64,000 bases of DNA from Flavobacterium muglaense (GTDB taxonomy: Bacteria; Bacteroidota; Bacteroidia; Flavobacteriales; Flavobacteriaceae): positions 29,712 through 93,711 of the forward strand of contig NZ_JACRUK010000011.1 in assembly GCF_014305155.1 (NCBI RefSeq), in the 5' to 3' direction. Position 1 is the stretch's first letter; the number at the start of each line of letters is the position of its first letter. The notes under the pieces are model-generated. The model was given only the letters and a program-made list of their open reading frames with translations. It was not told the origin of the DNA and made no database searches. The position numbers were made by a program, and so were the translations under genes. Shown piece after piece: positions 26,689-35,634 of this stretch.

Positions 26689-26731
26689 CAAATTTAGTAA
26701 TTATTTTTAATAAAAGACAATTTTATCCGTA
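26689..26731 (-). promoter_or_regulatory. Promoter and operator-like site of ric
   Basis: On the minus strand TAAATTTG (26689-26696) fits the TAnnTTTG -7 box. Upstream, 26712-26731 reads AAAAGACAATTTTATCCGTA on the plus strand, a weaker match to the AAAAGAT-N6-ATCyTTT motif found before norC and nirK (AAAAGA and TTATCC parts conserved at the same spacing). Confidence 0.5.
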
Positions 26732-26885
26732 ATTAAAATTAATTTTATAAATATCTAGTTATTAGCAGTATGTGTTTGTAATGAAGTGGTAATTATAATA
26801 GGACAAAAAAATATAATGTTCGAATGAAATTCGATTTATAAAAACGTATTAGAAAAAAAGGATAAAATAAACTTGAAAAAATAAT

Positions 26886-26943
26886 AAAAGATAAAGTTAT
26901 CTTTTATATCTTTGCGAGATAATAAAAGATAATTTTGTCCTTT
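26886..26943 (+). promoter_or_regulatory. norCB promoter with two operator-like sites
   Basis: Site 1 (26886-26905) is a perfect 9-bp inverted repeat AAAAGATAA-AG-TTATCTTTT. It abuts the -7 box TATCTTTG (26907-26914). Site 2 (26924-26943) is AAAAGATAATTTTGTCCTTT, matching site 1 at 16 of 20 positions, just downstream of the likely transcription start. A third copy precedes nirK. The location over and after the promoter suits a repressor such as the nearby NsrR-like Rrf2 protein. Confidence 0.65.
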
Positions 26944-26983
26944 ATTTAAAATCAAATTATTTAATAACTAAAAACAGATTATT

Positions 26984-27412
26984 ATGCTTTCAAAATCACA
27001 AGCACGAGCATTTTTTCTGGGAGGAACATTAGTCACCTTTTTAATCTTTATAGGATTGACTATTTATTCGTTTATGCCCAGAAATGATCAAACGCATTAC
27101 AGCGAGATTACCAAAGAGGTAGTGAGGGGAAAAGAAATTTGGGAAGCCAATAATTGCATGGGATGCCATAGTATTATGGGTGAAGGTGGCTATTACGCTC
27201 CTGAATTGACAAAAGTTTTAGACCGACGAGGTGAAGGTTACGTCAAGGCCGTTTTAATGTCGCCAGTTCCATGGGCACCAAGAGGACGAAAAATGGTGGC
27301 TTATAAAATGAGTGAAGCCGATGCCAATGCAATGGTCGCTTATTTTAAATGGATTGGAAAACTAGATTTGAATGGGTTTGAGCATGTGGTTTCGCCTTTA
27401 GCTAAAGAATAA
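26984..27412 (+). CDS. norC: Nitric oxide reductase cytochrome c subunit
   Basis: A 142-residue membrane-anchored c-type cytochrome: one transmembrane helix at about 9-29 (FFLGGTLVTFLIFIGLTIYSF region), then the heme motif CMGCH (Cys58, Cys61, His62), followed by GEGGYYAPELTKV and a distal Met in MVAYKM as candidate axial ligand. NorC passes electrons to NorB in the cytochrome-c-dependent nitric oxide reductase. It begins 40 bp after a two-site operator region and is followed 53 bp later by norB. Size and motifs are typical for the family. Confidence 0.96.
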   Translation: MLSKSQARAFFLGGTLVTFLIFIGLTIYSFMPRNDQTHYSEITKEVVRGKEIWEANNCMGCHSIMGEGGYYAPELTKVLDRRGEGYVKAVLMSPVPWAPRGRKMVAYKMSEADANAMVAYFKWIGKLDLNGFEHVVSPLAKE

Positions 27413-27465
27413 TAATTAATATAAATATTGTATCAACTCAACGATAACAAATAAATTTTACTAAT

Positions 27466-28800
27466 ATGAAATATAAATCACAAAAAGTAGCCTATTGGTT
27501 TTTTGCCTTGTGCATGCTACTCTTTTCCCTGCAAATCGTCTATGGATTTATCATGGGATTTGACCGAATAGGAATACAAGGATTACACGAAATAATCCCT
27601 TTTAACGTAGCTCGTGCTGTACATACCAATTTACTTGTAGTTTGGTTATTAACAGGTTTTATGGGAGCAGCGTATTACATCATTCCCGAAGAGGCGCAGC
27701 ATGAATTAATAAGCGTCAAATGGGCTTATGTACAATTAATTTCCCTTGCCATAGTTGGTGTTGTAGCCATTGTAGGCTTTCACTTTAACCATTGGGAAGG
27801 ACGAAAATTTCTAGAAATCCCTAGAGAATTAGACTATTTAGTAGTCGTTAACGTCTTGCTTTTCTTATTCATAATTATAGGAACTTTATACAAAGGAAAA
27901 CAAAAAACAACCACTGCACTAGTTCTAGTAATGGGTTTATTCTTTGCCGCTTTACTATATATCCCCGGAATGATTTGGTTTGATAGCCAAGTAATGGATT
28001 CATTTTTCCGTTGGTGGGTAGTTCACCTATGGGTTGAGGGTGTTTGGGAATTAATCATGGGAGGTATTTTATCTTTCTTATTAATCAAGTTAACTGGAGT
28101 TGATAGAGAAGTTATCGAAAAATGGTTGTACGTAATCGTAGGTTTAACTTTTCTTTCAGGAGTTTTAGGAACAGGTCACCATTATTACTACATCGGAGTA
28201 AATAAAATTTGGTTAGTAGTTGGTGGAATTTTCTCAGCATTAGAGCCTTTAGCTTTCTTAGCCATGGCATTATTCGCGGTCAATATGTATAGAAAAGGAG
28301 AAAAAAGTCATCCCAACAAGATTGCTTTATTTTGGACTATCGGAGCTTCAATTGTTTCATTCATTGGAGCAGGTTTGTTGGGTTTTGCACACACATTACC
28401 ACAAACTAATTTATACACACACGGAACTTTAGTAACAGCCATGCACGGTCACTACGCCTTTTGGGGTGCTTATGCCATGATCGTTTTAGCAATTATTAGC
28501 TATGCACTTCCTAATTTAACTGGACGTAAACGATATGCAAGTACACAAGGAATGATGGCATTCTGGTTATCAAACATAGGAATGTTAGGAATGACCGTTG
28601 CCTTTGGAGTTGCGGGTGTAGTACAAGTATATTTAGAACGAAAAATGAAAATGGACTTTATGGTCGTACAAGACGAAATTGCAATTCACTTTGTTGTTTT
28701 ACTGATCTGTGCCACGATGTTTACTACTGGAATTGTACTATTTATTTATGATTTCATAAAATACGGTACACCTACAGATGAAGCTTTAATTGAAGATTAA
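27466..28800 (+). CDS. norB: Nitric oxide reductase catalytic subunit
   Basis: A 444-residue, twelve-helix member of the heme-copper oxidase family. Ligand positions are intact: ARAVHTNLLVVW (heme b His in helix 2), HLWVEGVWEL (FeB His with the NorB-specific Glu), GTGHHYYYIG (FeB His pair), and MHGHYAFWGAYAM (heme b3 and b His). It reduces two NO to N2O in the cytoplasmic membrane with electrons from NorC. The short length and separate norC show the cNor type, not the fused quinol-using qNor. It is followed by 399 bp of palindrome-rich spacer before norQ. Confidence 0.96.
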   Translation: MKYKSQKVAYWFFALCMLLFSLQIVYGFIMGFDRIGIQGLHEIIPFNVARAVHTNLLVVWLLTGFMGAAYYIIPEEAQHELISVKWAYVQLISLAIVGVVAIVGFHFNHWEGRKFLEIPRELDYLVVVNVLLFLFIIIGTLYKGKQKTTTALVLVMGLFFAALLYIPGMIWFDSQVMDSFFRWWVVHLWVEGVWELIMGGILSFLLIKLTGVDREVIEKWLYVIVGLTFLSGVLGTGHHYYYIGVNKIWLVVGGIFSALEPLAFLAMALFAVNMYRKGEKSHPNKIALFWTIGASIVSFIGAGLLGFAHTLPQTNLYTHGTLVTAMHGHYAFWGAYAMIVLAIISYALPNLTGRKRYASTQGMMAFWLSNIGMLGMTVAFGVAGVVQVYLERKMKMDFMVVQDEIAIHFVVLLICATMFTTGIVLFIYDFIKYGTPTDEALIED

Positions 28801-29199
28801 ATTACTAATCTGAGTTTGATTAATAGACAGCGGAAAATGTTTTGGGCTCCCGATAGCTATCGGGACGCGAAAAAAGTGGGTCGGTGATTTGCCTGTAGCT
28901 TTAGCTGGAGGATAAATAGTCAATAGTCTATTAGGCTTTAGCCAAAAAGTGCATGATTGTGGCTAAAGCCAATATTATAAATTAATTTCTTTGCCTCCAG
29001 CTGAAGCTGGAGGCAATTGAAACTACGACTGCTCTGAATAATTATTTTTTTAAAACAAATTACCAAATAAATATTGGTCAAACTCAGTTTACTAATTCAC
29101 TTTTTTCTAACCGAAACCTTAATAATGCTATTTGTAGAGCTGCACTTCCATAAAATAGTGTTTTCGGTTTCGGTTTTTACATACTTAAAATAAAATATT
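28801..29199. other. Intergenic region norB-norQ with a cluster of palindromes
   Basis: No gene is seen. The region contains TCCCGATAGCTATCGGGA (28848-28865, perfect 18-bp palindrome), GGCTTTAGCC/GGCTAAAGCC (28934-28943 and 28961-28970), TTGCCTCCAGCT/AGCTGGAGGCAA (28991-29002 and 29005-29016), and a longer hairpin at 29109-29175. The first belongs to a palindrome type seen again at 51180-51197. They look like dispersed repeats that accumulated here and could also attenuate or process the mRNA. Confidence 0.8.
29109..29178 (+). terminator. Long hairpin with U-tail just before norQ
   Basis: AACCGAAACC (29109-29118) pairs perfectly with GGTTTCGGTT (29166-29175), followed by TTT. Inside it AATGCTATTT pairs with AAATAGTGTT using two G-U pairs. 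The structure ends 22 bp before the norQ start codon. It may be a terminator of upstream RNA or an attenuator controlling norQD. Confidence 0.6.
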
Positions 29200-29991
29200 A
29201 TGTTAGTAGATATAGCTTTAGCAACACCTTATTACCAAGAAGTGGGTAAGGAAATTGCCGTTTTTAATCAAGCCTATAAAAATAAGATTCCCTTTTTATT
29301 AAAAGGATCTACAGGAACAGGAAAATCTCGTTTTGTAGAATTTATGGCGCATCAATTAGACAAAAAACTAATCACCATCAGTTGTCACGAAGAAACCTCG
29401 TCTACCGATTTGATTGGTCGATTTATCATCAAAGGAGCCGAAACCGTTTGGCTCGATGGCCCATTAACTACTGCCGTAAAGCAAGGCGCAATTATTTATC
29501 TCGATGAAATAGCCGAAGCCCGCCCAGATGTTATCGTTGCCATTCACTCCTTGACAGACCACAGACGAGAATTGTTTATCGATAAATTAGGAGAAACGAT
29601 CAAAGCACATCCTGATTTTATGCTTGTAGCTTCTTTCAATCCAGGTTATCAAAGAGGGTTCAAAGAACTAAAACCTTCTACACGTCAACGATTTATTGCG
29701 GTTTCTTTCGAATATCCAGAAGCGAAACTCGAAACAGAAATTTTGGTTAATGAAACTGATATTGACCTCGATACAGCGAAGAAATTAGTAGCTATAGGAA
29801 ACAAAATCAGAAACCTAACCGAATTAGGTTTGACCGAAACCGTTTCCACTCGTTTGCTAGTAAATGCCGCCAAGATTATTCAGAGCGGACATCCCAAAAG
29901 AGCGTCGGTTCACGTCGCAGTTGTAGAACCGTTAACAGACGATTTACAAACACTAGTTGCCTTGAAAGATTTGTGCGATTTGATGATATAG
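29200..29991 (+). CDS. norQ: MoxR-type AAA+ ATPase of nitric oxide reductase maturation
   Basis: A 263-residue CbbQ/NirQ/NorQ ATPase: Walker A GSTGTGKSRF near residue 36-45, SCHEETSSTDLIGRF, Walker B AIIYLDEIAEARPD, sensor 1 VASFNPGYQ, arginine finger region STRQRF and a C-terminal CbbQ_C part. NorQ works with NorD to insert non-heme iron into NorB. It is followed at once by norD, whose frame overlaps or lies just after its stop codon. A hairpin with U-tail lies directly before it. The assignment rests on family and on position between norB and norD. Confidence 0.93.
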   Translation: MLVDIALATPYYQEVGKEIAVFNQAYKNKIPFLLKGSTGTGKSRFVEFMAHQLDKKLITISCHEETSSTDLIGRFIIKGAETVWLDGPLTTAVKQGAIIYLDEIAEARPDVIVAIHSLTDHRRELFIDKLGETIKAHPDFMLVASFNPGYQRGFKELKPSTRQRFIAVSFEYPEAKLETEILVNETDIDLDTAKKLVAIGNKIRNLTELGLTETVSTRLLVNAAKIIQSGHPKRASVHVAVVEPLTDDLQTLVALKDLCDLMI

Positions 29992-30038
29992 TAGGGACAA
30001 CTCGCGAGTTGTGCGTACATCATCGTAAAATAAAAAAA

Positions 30039-31814
30039 ATGGGATTTGAATTAGACGAATATTTAGTAGGGAAATTTTTCAAGCAATTGAAAAAAAGCAG
30101 AAAAATTGATCCTGAAGTTATAGCGAGAACCGTTACTCTAAATGATATCAAACCACGTTTGACAATCTTGGCGCGCGCATTGACGGGTGATCCTATCGAT
30201 ATTTATCCAGCAGAACGTGAAGGCGGTTATAAAAACAATAATTTTTTCCTTCCAATATCTTTTTCCGAATTAGCGACTGCCGATGAGAATCTTACTTTTT
30301 ATCTCTTTCGAGTTGTATATCTCAGCATTCAAAAACGGTTGGAATTCAACTGGAAACCCACTGAAAGTGCCCAATCATTAGAACTATCACGGCAAAAAGC
30401 ATTGGAAACATCCGAAGAAATTTTGACTGTTGTTTTCGAAGAGTTCTCAATCGATCCTGATTTCCATTCGAAAATAAAAAAATATTTTACCCAAAAAGCA
30501 ACCGATAAAATCCCTGCCGATTATTCTTGGTTATACGGTAAATGGATGCAGAATAAAATCGAGTTAAACGGTGATAAAAAGCTAGAGAATTTTTCAGATA
30601 AAACCAAAAAAGCTAATGAGCCGCAACCTACAACAACTTTGAAAGCAACTGCTGTAGAAGAAGTAATTATGGTTGAATTAGACAAAAAACAACAAGAAGA
30701 TTATGTGATGCTGCATAATTTTGAAAAGGTAGAAACTGCCGAAGAGTTCAACGGAGTTTGGCGTGATTTTGACGGTTCGGATGAATTGGAGGAACACCAA
30801 GACGCACTGGAAGAACTCAGTATGAAATTTACCGTTCGTGTAGATGATACGGCACACTCTGTTTATCAAGCGGATTTTATAGAAAACACCACCATATCCG
30901 AAAGTGCCGAAGTAGATGCCAAAGGATTTCATCTTTTGTATGACGAATGGGATTTTGACAAACGCCAGTACAAAGATAATTTCTGCAAAGTATATCCAAA
31001 ATCACAACAAAAATCGGATAGCGGCTATTACCAAAGAACCATTAAAAAAAATGCTTCGACCCTAATGGGATTGCGCAAAATGTTGACAAGCGTGAATAAT
31101 AAAATGCAGCAGCAAAAACGTCAAACCCAAGGAGAAGAATTTGATATTGACGCCATCACGGATTTGTATGTAGATGTGCATGCTAAACGAACTCCTTCGG
31201 AAAAAATATACATTTCGAATCGAAAAAAAGAAAAGGATTTATCGATTCTGATTCTTTTGGACATCAGTCTTTCTAGTGATGGTTATGCTGCAGGAAACAG
31301 GGTGATTGATGTAGAAAAGGAGGTTTCGATACTCTTTGGAGAAATGTTAAATGAGTTCAATATTGATTTTTCAATCGACAGCTTTTATTCGAAAACAAGA
31401 AATTATTCGACCTATTTAACGATCAAGGATTTTGACGAAAAATGGAATGTAGCCAAACATAAGATTGGCGCCGTAGAACCCAGTGGATATACTCGAATAG
31501 GTGCGGCCTTGCGACATGCAGGTGCCCGACTCGATACAAGAAATACTAAAAATAAATGGGTGATCTTAATCTCTGATGGGAAACCCAATGATTACGATAA
31601 ATACGAAGGAAAATACGGAATCAATGACGTAAAGCAAGCCCTTCGCGAACTCAATAACAGGAATATTAACTCGTATGCATTGGCTATTGAGGCTCAAGCC
31701 AAATATTATTTGCCTCAAATGTTTGGGCAAAATCATTATCAGATTCTAACAACTCCAGTTGAGTTGTTGCAGTCTTTGGTACAATTATACGAGAAAATTA
31801 AGCACCAAAAATAA
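30039..31814 (+). CDS. norD: NorD: von Willebrand factor A domain protein for NO reductase activation
   Basis: I choose ATG 30039 (MGFELDEYLVGKFFK); a GTG at 29973 in frame would overlap norQ by 19 bp and read through a 16-bp palindrome (ACAACTCGCGAGTTGT, 29997-30012). The 591-residue protein has a helical N-terminus and a C-terminal VWA domain with the metal-ion motif DISLS, then SGYTRIGAALRH and ISDGKPND. NorD and NorQ form the MoxR-VWA pair that assembles the iron site of NorB. A charged linker (about 195-290) separates the halves. The following genes norE/norF-like are on the same strand after 154 bp. Confidence 0.93.
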   Translation: MGFELDEYLVGKFFKQLKKSRKIDPEVIARTVTLNDIKPRLTILARALTGDPIDIYPAEREGGYKNNNFFLPISFSELATADENLTFYLFRVVYLSIQKRLEFNWKPTESAQSLELSRQKALETSEEILTVVFEEFSIDPDFHSKIKKYFTQKATDKIPADYSWLYGKWMQNKIELNGDKKLENFSDKTKKANEPQPTTTLKATAVEEVIMVELDKKQQEDYVMLHNFEKVETAEEFNGVWRDFDGSDELEEHQDALEELSMKFTVRVDDTAHSVYQADFIENTTISESAEVDAKGFHLLYDEWDFDKRQYKDNFCKVYPKSQQKSDSGYYQRTIKKNASTLMGLRKMLTSVNNKMQQQKRQTQGEEFDIDAITDLYVDVHAKRTPSEKIYISNRKKEKDLSILILLDISLSSDGYAAGNRVIDVEKEVSILFGEMLNEFNIDFSIDSFYSKTRNYSTYLTIKDFDEKWNVAKHKIGAVEPSGYTRIGAALRHAGARLDTRNTKNKWVILISDGKPNDYDKYEGKYGINDVKQALRELNNRNINSYALAIEAQAKYYLPQMFGQNHYQILTTPVELLQSLVQLYEKIKHQK

Positions 31815-31820
31815 AAACTA

Positions 31821-31894
31821 ACCATTAAGGAATTAAGTTTCATTAAGATTAAAAATATTTTGAGGAATACAATGGAATCATAATTTTCTTAATG
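31821..31894. repeat. Degenerate copy of the dispersed palindromic repeat
   Basis: ACCATTAAGGAATTAAG at 31821-31837 matches the left arm of the copies at 22224 and 23671 with one change. A partial right arm TTTTCTTAATG lies at 31884-31894. The copy follows the norD stop codon by 6 bp. Confidence 0.6.
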
Positions 31895-31968
31895 TCTAAA
31901 ATGTTCAAAAAAAACGGAATCTGAAAAGTTGTTAGGATTTCTTTTAAATAATATAATAGCTAAATAAA

Positions 31969-32550
31969 ATGAGCACATTAAAAATCGATTACAAAAACAT
32001 CTTTTATCCGCCCGGAGGGATTTTGATGTGGATTATCATTTATCTGGAATTAATAACTTTCGGAATGGCCATAATTGCCTTTGCTTATTATGGACACCAA
32101 GAGCCAGAAGTATTTCATCAATCGCGTTTGCAACTCAATAGTACTTTTGGTGCTATTAACACTATTTTTTTATTGACTAGTGGTTTTTTTATGGCTACCG
32201 CCGTACACCAATTTAAGGAAAAAAATATTGCTAAATCATCATTTTATTTTAAGCTAACCATGCTGGGTGGTTTGTTATTTTTGATCCTGAAAAGTGTAGA
32301 ATATTATCACAAAATTGAATCTGGAATTACCTTAGAAACAAATGTTTTCTTTAGTTTTTATTGGTTGTTAACTGCATTTCACTTGATTCATGTCATGATG
32401 GGATTGGTAATTTTGATTTGGACAAACTACGGAATGACCAAAAAAAATTCGGATACAGCTGTTGAGGATATTGAAGCCTGTGCCGCTTTCTGGCATATGT
32501 GTGATTTGATTTGGCTACTACTTTTTCCAACTCTTTATTTAATCTTTTAA
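31969..32550 (+). CDS. norE: Cytochrome c oxidase subunit III-like protein, NorE type
   Basis: A 193-residue membrane protein with five hydrophobic segments and the heme-copper subunit III signature: YPPGGILMWIIIYLELITFG near the N-terminus, then WLLTAFHLIHVMMGLVIL and AAFWHMCDLIWLLLFPTLYL. Short subunit III homologues next to nor genes are called NorE; their exact role is unclear, though they improve NO reductase activity in Paracoccus. It is followed four bases later by a subunit IV-like gene, so the two are coupled. Substrate chemistry is not expected in this subunit. Confidence 0.88.
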   Translation: MSTLKIDYKNIFYPPGGILMWIIIYLELITFGMAIIAFAYYGHQEPEVFHQSRLQLNSTFGAINTIFLLTSGFFMATAVHQFKEKNIAKSSFYFKLTMLGGLLFLILKSVEYYHKIESGITLETNVFFSFYWLLTAFHLIHVMMGLVILIWTNYGMTKKNSDTAVEDIEACAAFWHMCDLIWLLLFPTLYLIF

Positions 32551-32553
32551 GAA

Positions 32554-32796
32554 ATGAAAAAATCACTATTAGTTACTTATGGATTGTTGATTGTATTGAC
32601 GATAACTACTGCTTTAATTTCAAATTCAACTTCATTTTCGAATGCAGCTGTTGGTTTGATATTGGGACTTTCAGGTATTAAATTCTTGCTGGTTGCTTTT
32701 CAATTTATGGAATTAAAAAAGGCAAATTCGGCTTGGAAATACACCTTAATTATAGTTTTAACACTGATAATTTCACTTGTATTATTAATTTTTTAA
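32554..32796 (+). CDS. Small cytochrome c oxidase subunit IV-like protein, NorF-like
   Basis: An 80-residue protein made of three hydrophobic helices (LLVTYGLLIVLTITTALI, AAVGLILGLSGIKFLLVAF, YTLIIVLTLIISLVLLIF) with the FQFMELKKA loop typical of the prokaryotic COX4/NorF-like family. It directly follows norE with a three-base gap. NorF-type proteins are thought to assist assembly or stability of NO reductase. Function is inferred from partner and size; sequence identity within the family is low. Confidence 0.75.
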   Translation: MKKSLLVTYGLLIVLTITTALISNSTSFSNAAVGLILGLSGIKFLLVAFQFMELKKANSAWKYTLIIVLTLIISLVLLIF

Positions 32797-32837
32797 AATC
32801 CTTAAAATAAAGTTAAAAACATGACTTTTATCATAAT

Positions 32838-32864
32838 AAAAGATGTTTTTATCCTTTAATTTTG
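32838..32864 (+). promoter_or_regulatory. nirK promoter with operator-like site
   Basis: AAAAGATGTTTTTATCCTTT (32838-32857) matches norC site 1 at 15 of 20 positions with the same spacing. Its last T is the first base of TAATTTTG (32857-32864), a TAnnTTTG -7 box. The operator abuts the -7 box exactly as at norC. Confidence 0.62.
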
Positions 32865-32907
32865 ATTAAGAATAGAAAGCGAAAATAAAACCAAAACAAT
32901 TCATATT

Positions 32908-34386
32908 ATGAATAACATTAAACAACAAACAAAGAATGCTATTGTAGTAGTAGCTCTTGCTTTAGGACTTTTTTCTTGTGGTAAAACAGAAGAGAAAGAT
33001 GCTAAATATTATGAAAGTATAAAAGTCGAAGGACAGCAAGTCGCTGAGCTTACTGCACCACCATTTGTACCAAAACCAGTAGGGGATCGAGCAGCAAAAA
33101 AGCTGATCGTGAACATGGAGATTAAGGAACAAGAAGGCGAAATGGTTGATGGGGTGAAATATACCTATTGGACATTTGGAGGATCAGTTCCGGGTAGTTT
33201 TATTAGAACTAGAGTTGGCGATGAGGTAGAATTTCATTTGAAAAACCACCCAGACAACAAAATGCCGCACAATATCGATTTACATGCGGTAACAGGACCA
33301 GGTGGAGGAGCAACTTCGTCACTTGTAGCACCAGGACACGAAAAAGTATTTAATTTCAAAACATTGCTTCCTGGATTGTATGTGTACCATTGTGCAACAG
33401 CGCCTGTAGGAATGCACATTGCAAACGGAATGTATGGTTTGATTTTGGTGGAACCAGAAGGAGGTTTACCTCCAGTAGACAAAGAATATTACATCATGCA
33501 AGGGGATTTCTATACTAAAGGAGCTTATGGAGAACAAGGGCACCAAGCTTTTGATATGGATAAAGCGATTAAAGAAACTCCTGATTATGTAGTGTTTAAT
33601 GGAAAAGTAGGAGCTTTGACTGGCGAAAAAGCATTAACAGCTAAAAAAGGAGAAACAGTACGTATTTTTATGGGTAACGGTGGACCTAACTTAGTGTCTT
33701 CTTTCCACGCCATTGGTGAAATTTTCGACAAAGTACATATTGAAGGTGGTGAGTTGATTAATAAAAATGTACAAACCACTTTAGTACCTGCTGGTGGTGC
33801 TGTAATAGTGGAGTTCAAAGTAGAGGTTCCCGGAACATTTATATTAGTTGATCACTCGATTTTTAGAGCCTTTAACAAAGGAGCTTTAGGGATGTTGAAA
33901 GTAGAAGGTGAAGAGAATAAAAAAGTCTATTCAGGAACAATACAAGAGGGAATTTATTTGCCTGAAGGTGGAACGGTACAAAATATGCCAAAAGTAGCTG
34001 GAAAAGAAAAACCTATGGTTGCTAAAACTGTTGCGCAACAAGTTAGCGCTGGTAGAGAGTTGTATGGAAGAACATGTTTTGCTTGTCACCAACAAGAAGG
34101 ACAAGGTGTTCCAAATGCGTTCCCTCCATTGGCAAAATCAGATTTCTTGAATGCAAATCCAGATAGAGCGATTGGTGCTGTGTTACGCGGATTGAGTGGC
34201 GAAGTTACTGTAAACGGTAAAAAATTCAATAATGTAATGACGAGTCAAAACTTGACTGATGAAGAAGTTGCTGATGTTTTGACTTATGTATACAACAGTT
34301 GGGGAAATAATAAAACTGTAATCAGTCCTACCAAAGTAAAAGCTATTAGAGCGACGCCAGCTCCAAAAACGAAAGAAAGTCATTAA
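32908..34386 (+). CDS. nirK: Copper nitrite reductase with C-terminal cytochrome c domain
   Basis: A 492-residue exported lipoprotein: signal with lipobox LFSC (Cys24), two cupredoxin domains and a C-terminal cytochrome c. Type 1 copper ligands His121, Cys162, His170, Met175 ([15 protein letters not shown]) and type 2 ligands His126, His161 and the distal His in VDHSIFRAF are visible, with catalytic-site Asp in NIDLHAV and His in SSFHAIG. The cytochrome part has CFACH (Cys390, Cys393, His394). It reduces nitrite to NO in the periplasm; the fused heme domain gives a built-in electron entry. The heme domain closely resembles the separate cytochrome encoded next. The promoter shares the norC operator motif. 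Confidence 0.96.
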   Translation: MNNIKQQTKNAIVVVALALGLFSCGKTEEKDAKYYESIKVEGQQVAELTAPPFVPKPVGDRAAKKLIVNMEIKEQEGEMVDGVKYTYWTFGGSVPGSFIRTRVGDEVEFHLKNHPDNKMPHNIDLHAVTGPGGGATSSLVAPGHEKVFNFKTLLPGLYVYHCATAPVGMHIANGMYGLILVEPEGGLPPVDKEYYIMQGDFYTKGAYGEQGHQAFDMDKAIKETPDYVVFNGKVGALTGEKALTAKKGETVRIFMGNGGPNLVSSFHAIGEIFDKVHIEGGELINKNVQTTLVPAGGAVIVEFKVEVPGTFILVDHSIFRAFNKGALGMLKVEGEENKKVYSGTIQEGIYLPEGGTVQNMPKVAGKEKPMVAKTVAQQVSAGRELYGRTCFACHQQEGQGVPNAFPPLAKSDFLNANPDRAIGAVLRGLSGEVTVNGKKFNNVMTSQNLTDEEVADVLTYVYNSWGNNKTVISPTKVKAIRATPAPKTKESH

Positions 34387-34426
34387 GACAACCATTAAAT
34401 AAATACAATAATTAAATAATAAAAAC

Positions 34427-34804
34427 ATGAAAAAGTATATTTTTTGCATTGCAACTTTAGGGTTTGCTTTACAAGGATTTAGTCAAAGTGCAGCCAAAGG
34501 AAAAGGAGTTTATGACAAGGTTTGCATTGCCTGTCATCAAGGAACGGGACTTGGAATTCCAGGTGCTTTCCCGCCATTAGCTAAGTCTGATTATTTAAAT
34601 AAAGATACCAGCAGAGCCATTAAGGGTGTGGTAAAAGGATTGTCTGGTGCTATTACAGTAAATGGGAAAAAATTTAACAGTGCCATGCCTGCTCAAGCGT
34701 TAAGTGATCAACAAATTGCAGATGCATTAACTTATGTTTATGCCAATTGGGGTAATAATAAAACTGTGGTTTCGGCTGCAATGGTAAAAGCCCAAAGAAA
34801 ATAA
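34427..34804 (+). CDS. Secreted cytochrome c paralogous to the NirK heme domain
   Basis: A 125-residue class I cytochrome: signal peptide (MKKYIFCIATLGFALQGFSQ), heme motif CIACH and distal Met in SAMPAQAL. It is strikingly like the C-terminus of NirK: both share [21 protein letters not shown] and the ending YVYxxWGNNKTV. It lies 40 bp after nirK and is presumably co-transcribed. It is likely the soluble electron donor to NirK or NorC, and probably arose by duplication of the NirK heme domain or the reverse. Redox partners are inferred from position. Confidence 0.92.
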   Translation: MKKYIFCIATLGFALQGFSQSAAKGKGVYDKVCIACHQGTGLGIPGAFPPLAKSDYLNKDTSRAIKGVVKGLSGAITVNGKKFNSAMPAQALSDQQIADALTYVYANWGNNKTVVSAAMVKAQRK

Positions 34805-34833
34805 TTAATTCAAAAGTCTAAAAAACAATAGCC

Positions 34834-35604
34834 ATGTTAAAACGAAAAATAGGTTTGTCAATATTGCTATTACTACTAGCAACATCGCTATGGGCTCAAG
34901 AAACTAAAATGGTTATCATAGAAAGGGGAGCTTTTGTTCCCCTTTATGGTGCCGCAAATAAAAAACCGGTCGAAGTACAAGCTTTTTATCTTGATGTTTA
35001 TCCGGTAACAAATGCCCAATATTTAGCCTTTCTAAAAAAACATCCTGAGAATATTCGTTCCAGAATGAAAGGAATTTTTGCTGATAAAAGTTACCTGTCT
35101 CATTGGGCTAGTGATTTTAATTATGGCAAGGGAAATTTAAGTATTGCACCAGTTACCAATGTTTCTTGGTTTGCCGCCAAGAAATACTGCGAATGTCAAG
35201 GGGAACGATTGCCTACCATGGACGAATGGGAATATGTAGCCATGGCCGATGAAAAAAGAATCGATGCACGTACTAAAGAAAGCTTCAATAAGTACATCAT
35301 GTCTTGGTATGAAAAGCCTAATACTTATGCTAATCCTGTAGGGGAAACATTCAAAAATTATTGGGGTGTTTATGATATGCATGGATTAGTTTGGGAATGG
35401 ACTGGCGACTTCAATAGTATTTTTCTTTCTGGGGAATCTAGAAAAGACAAGGATACAGACAAGAATCTCTTTTGCGGAAGCGCTTCTATCAATGCTACTG
35501 ATTTGATGAATTATGCCGCTTTTATGCGATACGCTTTTCGAGGAAGTTTAAAGGCAAGTTACACCACTAAAAACCTAGGTTTTCGTTGTGCTAAGGATAA
35601 ATAA
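34834..35604 (+). CDS. nirV: NirV-like formylglycine-generating-enzyme-family protein
   Basis: A 256-residue exported protein of the FGE-sulfatase fold: signal peptide to about residue 21, then EVQAFYLDVYPVTNAQYLAF, SYLSHWASDFN, APVTNVSWFAAKKYCECQGERLP, YDMHGLVWEWTGDF and a final GSLKASYTTKNLGFRC. These are the standard positions of the fold. Homologues called NirV follow nirK in many denitrifiers; their reaction is not settled. A true formylglycine synthase function is doubtful, as the pair of catalytic Cys typical of FGE is not clearly present. Confidence 0.85.
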   Translation: MLKRKIGLSILLLLLATSLWAQETKMVIIERGAFVPLYGAANKKPVEVQAFYLDVYPVTNAQYLAFLKKHPENIRSRMKGIFADKSYLSHWASDFNYGKGNLSIAPVTNVSWFAAKKYCECQGERLPTMDEWEYVAMADEKRIDARTKESFNKYIMSWYEKPNTYANPVGETFKNYWGVYDMHGLVWEWTGDFNSIFLSGESRKDKDTDKNLFCGSASINATDLMNYAAFMRYAFRGSLKASYTTKNLGFRCAKDK

Positions 35605-35634
35605 TCGGTTCCGAACAATTAAAAATTTAAAGAA

